A stretch of 5,789 nucleotides of DNA, from assembly GCA_009777135.1 (NCBI GenBank), contig WRMM01000148.1, positions 1-5,789 on the forward strand. The letters are read 5' to 3'. Under the pieces are notes generated by a model. The model did not search any database. It was given only the letters and a program-made list of their open reading frames with translations, and had not been told where the DNA came from. Shown piece after piece: positions 1 to 5,584 of this stretch. Positions within the stretch are counted from its first letter, which is position 1. Every line of letters begins with the position of its first letter. This DNA is from Candidatus Fibrimonadales bacterium (GTDB lineage: Bacteria; Fibrobacterota; Fibrobacteria; Fibrobacterales; Fibrobacteraceae). The position numbers and the translations under genes are program-made.

Positions 1-802
1 CATTTAAACGAAATACAGATTCGTTGATATAGCCTTGTAAATACTCCTTGCTGAATTTGTGATACGTGCCGTAGAAGCCACGTTTAAGCAATGCCCAAAC
101 GCTTTCTATGCCATTCGTTGTCGCCAGACGGTCGACTATTTCTTTAGCTGAACCATGCTTGTGTTCATATCTCCTAACGTATTTTCCCTCTCTATGATTC
201 ACCGCTTCATGTTTATAGCCAATACTTTTTAATGAGAGATATTGCCGAGCCTCATCACTGTATATCATTGTCCCTTTTTCTACTTGCTTTTCTATTACAT
301 TGAATAAAGTTTCACGCTCTACATTTTTAACTACCAGTGCGGAAACTCTGCCGTTCTGTTCCCTCATGCCAAAAACTGGAGTTTTGCCAGCAGGACCGCT
401 ACCCAAGGCAAACCTTATCTTGGATTCCAAAAGCCAGGCTGTTTTCTGCGTAATGCCAATCTCCTTTGACAACTGCATTGACGATATGCCTTTCCTTGCT
501 GTAACAATAAAATAGAATGCAAATAACCATTTGTCTAGCGGTAGGTTACTGTTCTCAAAGATTGTTCCGGTTCTCACGCTGAACTGCTTTCTGCAATCCC
601 TGCAATGGTAAAACTGGCTTCTCTTTCTTGTCAGTTCAAGCGCGTTTTTGCTGTTGCAATATGGGCAAGTCACGCCTTCAGGCCATCTTTTGTTTTCAAG
701 AAATAGCCTCGCAGCTTCCGCATTGGGGAATTTCTTGAGGTACTCGTAAGCACTCATCGCTGTGTTAGGCTTGTAGGTGCTTTTGTTTGGGTTCTTTTTC
801 AT
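1..802 (-). CDS. IS1595-family (ISXO2-like) transposase, C-terminus off-window, first catalytic Asp region missing
   Basis: I read this frame codon by codon: it is open from ATG at 802 to the left edge (267 codons, no stop or frameshift). It encodes the DNA transposase of the flanking insertion sequence. Residues 46-70 form a zinc ribbon (C46-P-Y-C49 and C67-R-D-C70), followed by a helix-turn-helix-like stretch (SSMQLSKEIGITQKTAWLL). The RNase H-fold part contains YSDEARQY with D183, then TTNGIES with N230 and LLKRG with K240, which match the later residues of the family's DDNK signature. The usual DETYVGG segment that supplies the first aspartate is absent: KIRFAL (to codon 133) runs directly into GSGPAGKTPVFGM. 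That looks like an in-frame loss of about 25-30 codons and should make the enzyme inactive. About 20-40 C-terminal residues are probably off-window. An AAGGAG ribosome site at 814-809 supports the start. A later ATG at 757 is possible but has less support. Confidence 0.9.
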   Translation of the reverse strand, partial: MKKNPNKSTYKPNTAMSAYEYLKKFPNAEAARLFLENKRWPEGVTCPYCNSKNALELTRKRSQFYHCRDCRKQFSVRTGTIFENSNLPLDKWLFAFYFIVTARKGISSMQLSKEIGITQKTAWLLESKIRFALGSGPAGKTPVFGMREQNGRVSALVVKNVERETLFNVIEKQVEKGTMIYSDEARQYLSLKSIGYKHEAVNHREGKYVRRYEHKHGSAKEIVDRLATTNGIESVWALLKRGFYGTYHKFSKEYLQGYINESVFRLN

Positions 803-808
803 GGCATG

Positions 809-814
809 CTCCTT
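809..814 (-). promoter_or_regulatory. Ribosome binding site of the transposase
   Basis: AAGGAG on the minus strand lies six bases upstream of ATG 802. It is one of the few good Shine-Dalgarno matches in the window and fixes the transposase start. Confidence 0.7.
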
Positions 815-945
815 GGCTGTTCAAGGAATGCGGCTTTGGTCGGCTAACGAAAGTGTAGCGGAAATCAACTCATAAGGGGAGACCCATCGGTTTCCACAAT
901 GAGTCCTTTCTATTCAATTTCCCAAATTTTTATATTTTGTTTTCC

Positions 946-2115
946 ATGCTTTTAAAATTGCTTTTCTCATTAGCGCTCCTCGCATTGTTTGCCTGCGCGC
1001 CTTTGCCGCCGATCGGACCTGCCAGCGATATTCCAACTACTTTGCCTGAGCAGCCCAGAGATGAGCAGCCCGCAAGACCCGTTGAGCAAGACACAGCCAA
1101 AAGGCATGTTATAAATGTTGGCATTGGTTTTGAAAGAAACCTTGCGGCAATAGAATGCCCAGAAAAAAAATGGGAATTCAAAGCCAAGTCAAATTTGGGC
1201 ATAACAGATATTGAAACAAAAGGAAACTGCAAATACGGCGAGAAAACCTATAGAGGCAACTGGGCAGTGCTTTCCACCGATAGCGGCCTTGCAATAATAA
1301 ATATCCTGCCAATAGAAGATTACTTGAGAGGCGTTGTTCCACACGAAATAGGCAGATTGAAACAAGATGGCTTTGAAGCTTTGAAAGCCCAAGCAGTTGC
1401 AGCAAGAACTTATGCCTACAGCCATCTGAATTCCAGAAGGTCTCAGGGTTTTGATGTTTTTGCGGATGTTCGCGACCAAGTTTACGATGGCATAAACGGC
1501 GAAGATTCCCTTGCAAGCGAGGCTATTTTGGCTACGAGCGGTTTGGTTATCAAGCACAATGGCAATTTGATAGAGGCATATTACCATTCAACCTGCGGAG
1601 GCAGAACTGAATCTTCGGAGATTTGGGGGCAAGAGGGCAAACCGTATTTAACCCCAGTTTCGGATTCCGCAGACGGCAAAGCTTTTTGCGAGCTTTCAAG
1701 ATATATGAAATGGGAAGAAAACTACAGCAGGCAAGAGCTTGTAAGCCTGTTTCAAAGAAATGCCATGGACGCAAGAATAGATAAAACTTTCCCTTTCAAC
1801 AAAGTTGAGCAAATCTTGATAACCGAAAGATTTCCGGGCGGTCGCGTAAAGAGGCTTGTGGTTTTTACAGACAAAGGTTCTTTTGAAGCCTTTGGCGACC
1901 GAACAAGAAGACTCTTTGCCCGCGAAGGAAGACTTTTGCCAGGCTCATTCTTCAGCATTTCCCAAGACAGAGACTCTTTCACTGTCACCGGTTCCGGCTT
2001 TGGCCACGGCATAGGAATGTGCCAAATGGGAGCCAGAGCGCGCTCCACTGCAGGCCAAAAGTTTGATGAAATTTTGAAAGCGTATTACACGGATGTGGAT
2101 ATAGAAGAATATTAA
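946..2115 (+). CDS. SpoIID/LytB-domain lipoprotein, probable peptidoglycan lytic transglycosylase
   Basis: The predicted protein has 389 residues from ATG 946. An in-frame TTG at 937 would add three residues ahead of the signal peptide and is less likely. Residues 1-17 form a short lipoprotein signal (MLLK, hydrophobic core, LFAC with C17 as the lipidated residue), and a Pro-rich linker runs to about residue 45. The SpoIID domain fills the rest: PIEDYLRGVVPHE with E134 at the catalytic Glu position, LKAQAVAARTYA (146-157), YYHSTCGG with H214 and C217, EIWG, and the C-terminal GFGHGIGMCQMGA (351-363). In Bacillus and Clostridium SpoIID cleaves glycan strands lacking stem peptides during engulfment. 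Family members outside spore-formers are thought to act on septal or remodelled wall. Here lipidation suggests an envelope-anchored enzyme facing the periplasm. H214, C217 and perhaps C248 could bind zinc as in clostridial SpoIID, but this is inferred. I see no Shine-Dalgarno. The stop is shared with the facing gene. Confidence 0.9.
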   Translation: MLLKLLFSLALLALFACAPLPPIGPASDIPTTLPEQPRDEQPARPVEQDTAKRHVINVGIGFERNLAAIECPEKKWEFKAKSNLGITDIETKGNCKYGEKTYRGNWAVLSTDSGLAIINILPIEDYLRGVVPHEIGRLKQDGFEALKAQAVAARTYAYSHLNSRRSQGFDVFADVRDQVYDGINGEDSLASEAILATSGLVIKHNGNLIEAYYHSTCGGRTESSEIWGQEGKPYLTPVSDSADGKAFCELSRYMKWEENYSRQELVSLFQRNAMDARIDKTFPFNKVEQILITERFPGGRVKRLVVFTDKGSFEAFGDRTRRLFAREGRLLPGSFFSISQDRDSFTVTGSGFGHGIGMCQMGARARSTAGQKFDEILKAYYTDVDIEEY

Positions 2116-2858
2116 AAAGTTCTCAACGCATGTAAATATTTTTCCGCAGAAACGGTGATTGGCATTAGGTAGGCGTTTTTTTTGGCGGCTTCTGCCAGCG
2201 TTAAAATTCGTCTGCCTACTATGCAGTTTCCTTCTAGGTCAAAACGGAAATTTGGAGGGAAAACTACTTGGTTGACTGTTTCCCAGTAATTGCGGGAGCC
2301 TTTTCCGGTAACGGGGCAAAGACCAATCCATATTTCAATTTCCAGCAGTTGCTCAAGCCATTGGTTTAAAATACCTTCTGAGAAAAAAGGCTGGGTAAAA
2401 AAGCCATCTGCGCCGGCATCCAGTTTTTCTTTGCAGTAATCAAGCTCTTTTTTAAATGATTGGCGATAAGAGTCTTGGCCCGCATAAATTTTTAGCTGAG
2501 GGAATTTTGCTTTTAAATGCTTGATTGCCTGCGGAACTTTAACGCCGCTTGGAACAAAATTCGGCACATCTATGGGCGGGTCGCCGCTGATTAAAAGAAC
2601 CTGCTTTAACCCCAATGCTGCCAGTTTTTCAATTTTCTGCTCCAAATCTTCAAGCGATCGGTCTATCAATCTGAAATGCGGAATAGCAGCAACTCCATTT
2701 TTCAGCAAATGCTCACTCGCCTCAAAACTCTTTATTTCTGCGCTGCGAAGCTCAGGTATGTTTATCCCCATTATTTTAGGGAAATTATTTATGTGCATTT
2801 TGGATTCTTCCAAAAAGCTGTCCAATGTTCTGGGAACGAGTTCAAGCGCTATTTGCAT
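2112..2858 (-). CDS. Short MetF-like protein (methylenetetrahydrofolate reductase family)
   Basis: This 248-residue protein has the marks of the FAD-dependent methylenetetrahydrofolate reductase barrel. That enzyme reduces 5,10-methylene-THF to 5-methyl-THF for methionine synthesis or, in anaerobes, one-carbon metabolism. Visible matches: LELVPR at the N-terminus (E6 aligns with the catalytic Glu of FEFFPP in E. coli MetF), AAIPHF around 57-62, LLISGDPP with D93 at the flavin-contacting Asp, and DAGADGFFTQPFF with Q156 at the substrate-contacting Gln, then WIGLCPV for the later barrel strand. It is shorter than the usual 280-300 residues, and the segments corresponding to the family's VT(Y/F)GA and AYPExHP motifs are not recognisable. 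Folate activity is therefore likely but not certain. The start overlaps the end of hicB by 10 bases, so translation may be coupled. There is no strong ribosome site of its own. It is the last gene of the leftward unit. Confidence 0.8.
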   Translation of the reverse strand: MQIALELVPRTLDSFLEESKMHINNFPKIMGINIPELRSAEIKSFEASEHLLKNGVAAIPHFRLIDRSLEDLEQKIEKLAALGLKQVLLISGDPPIDVPNFVPSGVKVPQAIKHLKAKFPQLKIYAGQDSYRQSFKKELDYCKEKLDAGADGFFTQPFFSEGILNQWLEQLLEIEIWIGLCPVTGKGSRNYWETVNQVVFPPNFRFDLEGNCIVGRRILTLAEAAKKNAYLMPITVSAEKYLHALRTF

Positions 2859-3277
2859 ACAAAACTAACCTTTAAATGTTTGCCATTTGCATTTGCTATT
2901 CTGCTCAACATAGAAATTGTAGGATTTAACTTTGCTTTTTCCAATTTAGTATAAGCATTTGCTGATGTGCCAATAATTTCTACAAATTCACTTATTGTTT
3001 TATTTCCTCTATTTTCTTTGGCTAATATTGCTGTGGCTATTTTAGGGTCAATCCATATTTTGTAAAATTCCTTGCCTTTATACTCTTTTGCTGTAGGAAT
3101 TAACCTGTTCTTTTCCAATATTACTTCCAAGCAGCCTTCCAGTGCTTCCTTGCCATTGGCAATAGCTTCTTCTATTGTTGAACCATCACTGATGGCTCCT
3201 TTCACATCTGGAAACGAAACAACAAAATAATCGTTCCCATTTTCATTATGCCGTGCCAACTTTGCAAAATAATACAT
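2849..3277 (-). CDS. hicB: HicB-type antitoxin with C-terminal helix-turn-helix
   Basis: This 142-residue protein follows the E. coli HicB plan. An N-terminal partial RNase H-like domain (about 1-65) contains YFVVSFPDVKGAISDGSTIEEAIANGKEAL and ends in ...KNRLIPTAKE, and a C-terminal XRE-like DNA-binding domain (about 92-140) contains ISEFVEIIGTSANAYTKLEKAK and a KHLKVSF end. HicB normally neutralises HicA, a small mRNA-cleaving toxin, and represses its own operon through the helix-turn-helix. Here no intact hicA is adjacent: only a remnant-like 18-codon frame precedes it. AGGAG at 3288-3284, six bases before ATG 3277, supports the start. The gene lies in the middle of an apparently co-transcribed leftward series and overlaps the reductase downstream. 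It may now regulate that unit, but this is inference. Confidence 0.85.
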   Translation of the reverse strand: MYYFAKLARHNENGNDYFVVSFPDVKGAISDGSTIEEAIANGKEALEGCLEVILEKNRLIPTAKEYKGKEFYKIWIDPKIATAILAKENRGNKTISEFVEIIGTSANAYTKLEKAKLNPTISMLSRIANANGKHLKVSFVCK

Positions 3278-3283
3278 AAGGCT

Positions 3284-3288
3284 CTCCT
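3284..3288 (-). promoter_or_regulatory. Ribosome binding site of hicB
   Basis: AGGAG on the minus strand, six bases from the hicB ATG. It overlaps the TAG stop of the upstream hicA-like remnant, a join typical of two-gene toxin-antitoxin operons. Confidence 0.65.
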
Positions 3289-3343
3289 ATTTTATTTTCC
3301 CATGAATGGAACGAAAAAACTTCATAAGTGCTTTACCGTTCAT
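3287..3343 (-). pseudogene. Probable hicA toxin remnant (18 codons)
   Basis: A tiny frame, ATG 3343 to TAG 3287, reads MNGKALMKFFRSIHGKIK. Its first ten residues look like the usual HicA start (M-x-G/S-K-E/A-L-x-K-x-L), and it sits exactly where hicA lies in hicAB operons, just ahead of hicB with its stop overlapping the hicB ribosome site. The core that defines HicA, a Gly-Trp turn and the catalytic GSH histidine on a double-stranded-RNA-binding fold, is absent. RSI near the end may be the LRSI of HicA's C-terminal helix, which would make this an internal deletion that kept both ends; that is a guess. It starts five bases after the stop of the TPR gene. Because the frame is so short, a chance match or a translational-coupling mini-ORF is a real alternative. 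Confidence 0.4.
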
Positions 3344-3348
3344 ATAAG

Positions 3349-4014
3349 TTACACCAACTCCTTTAACTTCTCCAATGCCTCATCCAAGTTTCCGCTTTCA
3401 AGCATTTCTTTCACTTTCAAAAGTTCTGGATTCACACCGTCTTCTTTTGCAGCGGGAACTTCTATGTATTTTGCTAAGCGCTCGGGATATGTGCCGCTTT
3501 CTAAATGCTGTTTTGTTTCCAAAAGCTCTGGGTCGTTTGGCAGAAAAGTTAAGGCTTTGCTCAAAAGTTCATTGACGCCGCTTGTATCGCCAAGGCAAAC
3601 AGAGCAATCAAAAATTCTTAAAATTGCATCTACAAAAAACGAGTTGTTTTCAAAAGCATGTTTAAAACAGTCAAGGGCTTCCGCAAAATTTCCCTGCTCA
3701 AAAGATATAACGCCAAGCGTGTAAAATGCAGAATAATGCTCGGGATAAATTTCCAAAATCTGCTGAACTTTTGCAATGCTCTCTTCAATTTCTCCCTGCT
3801 CCGCCAAATCTGCGGCAACTTTGCTCTGCTCTCGCAGGTCTATAACGGCTTTGCCGCTCAAACTGCCTTGCAGCACCATGCCCTGCAGTTCCGCAATTGT
3901 TTCTTTGATGGTTTCATCTTCGGGTTTTTCCGCCCGCTCCAAAAGCAGGTATTGAAAATATTCCTGTAAATCTTTGTCGCAAAGCCTTGCGTTGTATTCA
4001 GCAAAGGTCATCAT
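3349..4014 (-). CDS. TPR-repeat protein coupled to nuoD
   Basis: This 221-residue soluble protein has no signal peptide or membrane segment. Residues 1-60 are a charged helical region (MMTFAEYNARLCDKDLQEYF...) that I do not recognise. Residues about 65-163 hold two clear and one weaker tetratricopeptide units: AADLAEQGEIEESIAKVQQILEIYP, then AFYTLGVISFEQGNFAEALDCF, then a degenerate ILRIFDCSVCLGDTSGVNELLSKAL. A further helix pair with the TPR-like spelling LESGNLDEALEKLKEL closes the protein. Such repeats bind other proteins. The ATG at 4014 overlaps the nuoD stop in ATGA, and a second ATG follows directly at 4011, so the two genes are very probably translated together. A complex I assembly or maturation role is possible from context only. 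Confidence 0.85.
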   Translation of the reverse strand: MMTFAEYNARLCDKDLQEYFQYLLLERAEKPEDETIKETIAELQGMVLQGSLSGKAVIDLREQSKVAADLAEQGEIEESIAKVQQILEIYPEHYSAFYTLGVISFEQGNFAEALDCFKHAFENNSFFVDAILRIFDCSVCLGDTSGVNELLSKALTFLPNDPELLETKQHLESGTYPERLAKYIEVPAAKEDGVNPELLKVKEMLESGNLDEALEKLKELV

Positions 4015-5204
4015 CTGTCCAATTCTCCTGCAATTATATTTATACTTGAAAGCACGGCAATGGAATCTGCAATCATGCCGCCTTCAACAAGTTCATGAAA
4101 AGCAGCGAATTGCGTAAAACACGGGGGGCGCACTTTAACTCGCCAAGGTTTTCCAGTTCCGTTGGAAACCAGCGTAAATCCAAGCTCTCCATTTGCCGCT
4201 TCCGATGAATCGTAAAACTCGCCGGCAGGAATGCGAATGCCCTCAGACACGGTTTTGAAATTGGCTATCAAAGATTCCATATCTTGGTAAACTTTTTCGC
4301 GTTCTGGAACTCTGATTTTTGGATTGTCTATGTTCACAGGTCCGGGCTTCAAACGCTTCAAAGCCTGCCGAATTATTTTGATGGATTCCTCGCTTTCCGC
4401 AAGCCTCACCATCAAGCGGTCATAAACATCGCCTCTAGTGCCGGTCACCACTTCCCAATCATAAGTTTCGTAATCATAATAAGGTTCGTCTTTGCGCAAA
4501 TCAAAAGCTGCTCCCGTAGCTCGCAGGCAAGGGCCAGTCCAACCCCAAGCCAACGCCCGTTCTGAGCTGATTGCGCCTATATCTATGGTGCGGTCTAAAA
4601 ATATGCGGTTGCCATCCAAAAGTTTATGGACATCGCTGAGAGAATCTTCGCACATTTTCAGAAGTTTCACAACATCTTGCTCAAAGCCTTCGTAGGTATC
4701 GCGGTACAGGCCGCCAATTCTTGTGTAAGAGTTTGTTAGCCTTGCTCCTGTAAGCTTTTCCCAAAGCACCAAGCCTTCTTCTCTCGGACCAAATAAATAC
4801 CAGAAATTGCTCAAAGCGCCCAAATCCACGCAGGCGGCGGCAACGCAAACAAAGTGGTCAAAAATTCTTGAAAGCTCGCCAACCATAACCCTCAAAACCT
4901 TTGCTCTTTCGGGGATTTCTACGTCCAGCATTTTTTCCACCGCTTTTGCATAGCCAATGTTGTTCAAAATCGCAGAGCAGTAATTAAGCCTGTCCGTATA
5001 AGGCAGCACCATTTGCCATGTTCCTTGTTCCGCCATTTTCTCAAAGCCCCTGTGCAGATAGCCTATTTCGCCAACGCTGGCAACTATCGTTTCGCCATCC
5101 AATGCGGTTAGGTAACGCAAGCAACCGTGCGTAGCATTGTGGCTAGGCCCAAAGTTTAAAGCCATGAGGTTTAGACTTTCGCCGTTTGGGTTTAGGACTT
5201 TCAT
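4011..5204 (-). CDS. nuoD: NADH-quinone oxidoreductase subunit D (NuoD, 49-kDa-type)
   Basis: This 397-residue protein is a full-length NuoD, the hydrogenase-large-subunit-like protein that forms the floor of the quinone site in respiratory complex I, in the peripheral arm on the cytoplasmic side. Family landmarks in order: NFGPSHNATHGCLRY (17-31), GEIGYLHRGFEK, LPYTDRLNYCSA, GELSRIFDHFV, ARLTNSYTRIGGLYRD, WGWTGPCLRATGAAFDLRKDEPY, GDVYDRLMVR, EGIRIPAGEFYDS, ANGELGFTLVSNGTGKPWRVKVR, and the terminal GELDR. H26 and Y75 are 49 residues apart, as are the quinone-headgroup His38 and Tyr87 reported in Thermus Nqo4, so the active-site pair is kept. The usual GPQHPAAHG is spelled GPSHNATHG. No other complex I gene lies in the window: nuoD opens its own leftward unit with a TPR gene behind it. 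I see no Shine-Dalgarno before ATG 5204. An upstream in-frame stop limits extension. Confidence 0.95.
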   Translation of the reverse strand: MKVLNPNGESLNLMALNFGPSHNATHGCLRYLTALDGETIVASVGEIGYLHRGFEKMAEQGTWQMVLPYTDRLNYCSAILNNIGYAKAVEKMLDVEIPERAKVLRVMVGELSRIFDHFVCVAAACVDLGALSNFWYLFGPREEGLVLWEKLTGARLTNSYTRIGGLYRDTYEGFEQDVVKLLKMCEDSLSDVHKLLDGNRIFLDRTIDIGAISSERALAWGWTGPCLRATGAAFDLRKDEPYYDYETYDWEVVTGTRGDVYDRLMVRLAESEESIKIIRQALKRLKPGPVNIDNPKIRVPEREKVYQDMESLIANFKTVSEGIRIPAGEFYDSSEAANGELGFTLVSNGTGKPWRVKVRPPCFTQFAAFHELVEGGMIADSIAVLSSINIIAGELDR

Positions 5205-5214
5205 AGGGGTAATG

Positions 5215-5231
5215 TAGAAAATACTTTTCTA
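5215..5231. promoter_or_regulatory. Palindrome in the nuoD / fic-like intergenic gap, operator candidate
   Basis: TAGAAAA TAC TTTTCTA is a perfect 7-base inverted repeat around a 3-base centre, located between two divergent start codons 38 bases apart. Its position fits a protein-binding site that could govern both genes. No binding protein is known from the sequence, and the AT-rich composition makes chance possible. Confidence 0.4.
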
Positions 5232-5233
5232 GA

Positions 5234-5248
5234 TTGCATCCAATGCAA
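5234..5248. promoter_or_regulatory. Palindrome spanning the fic-like start codon
   Basis: TTGCAT CCA ATGCAA is a perfect 6-base inverted repeat around a 3-base centre. The ATG of the fic-like gene (5243-5245) lies in its right arm, so a bound protein or a hairpin in the RNA could cover the start site. Confidence 0.35.
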
Positions 5249-5584
5249 GCCTTGGAAAACATTTGGAAAGAAATAGAGCGCAAAACGGAGCAATTTGCGA
5301 ATTTGCGGCTGCAGGAGAATTTAAATTACGAAAAATTTGCGATTTATTCAATAATAACGCATTCAACGGCAATAGAAGGCTCTACTCTAACAGAAGCGGA
5401 AACGGAGCTGCTGTTCGAAAATGGTTTGACTGCGAAAGGCAAGCCTTTGCTGCATCATTTAATGAATACAGATTTGAAAAATGCTTATATGTTCGCAATG
5501 GAGCAGGCAAAAGGCAAACTCGTATTTTCTAAGCTTTATGGCTTTGGAGCATTTGAGAACTTTGGAGAGCGAGCTGGGGAATAA
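5243..5584 (+). pseudogene. Fic-family protein, N-terminal inhibitory part only (truncated)
   Basis: ATG 5243 is preferred over the in-frame TTG at 5234. The frame gives 113 residues. Residues about 1-90 resemble the N-terminus of Fic adenylyltransferase-type proteins: a helical lead-in, then THSTAIEGSTLTEAE, which fits the S/T-x-x-x-E-G/N autoinhibitory helix (S38-T-A-I-E42-G43 by my count), then ENGLTAKGKPLLHHLMNTDLKNAY as in the GLT-x-GK-PL-x-x-H region. Full Fic proteins are usually 300 or more residues with a catalytic HPFx(D/E)GN(G/K)R loop. That loop is absent here and in all three forward frames to the right edge. From about codon 93 the translation (LVFSKLYGFGAFENF...) no longer looks like Fic, so the gene was probably cut by deletion, insertion or frameshift near 5520-5530. 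Alternatively it is a stand-alone inhibitor analogous to VbhA. I see no ribosome site. Confidence 0.65.

Larger units (their letters stand above)
1..885 (-). mobile_element. IS1595-family insertion sequence, partial (transposase-start end)
   Basis: This is one end of an insertion sequence, identified by the IS1595-type transposase it carries. The other end lies beyond the left edge. On the minus strand the stretch upstream of the transposase begins GGGTCTCCCCTTATGAG at 885, which looks like an IS terminus. I cannot prove the boundary, because the matching inverted repeat is off-window and the family's 8-bp target duplication (candidate bases 886-893) cannot be compared. The boundary could be wrong by tens of bases. 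The element ends about 60 bases before the spoIID-type gene. Confidence 0.7.

Noticed and set aside
300..515. Plus-strand frame across the transposase
   Set aside because: It lies antisense to an uninterrupted, clearly recognisable transposase and has no ribosome site or family signal.
911..936. Possible promoter ahead of the SpoIID-type gene (TTCAAT and TATATT)
   Set aside because: The spacing of about 12 bases is too short for a standard promoter and the region is simply AT-rich.
937..945. TTG at 937 as the start of the SpoIID-type lipoprotein
   Set aside because: It adds only Met-Phe-Ser before the compact MLLK signal peptide starting at ATG 946, and has no ribosome site.
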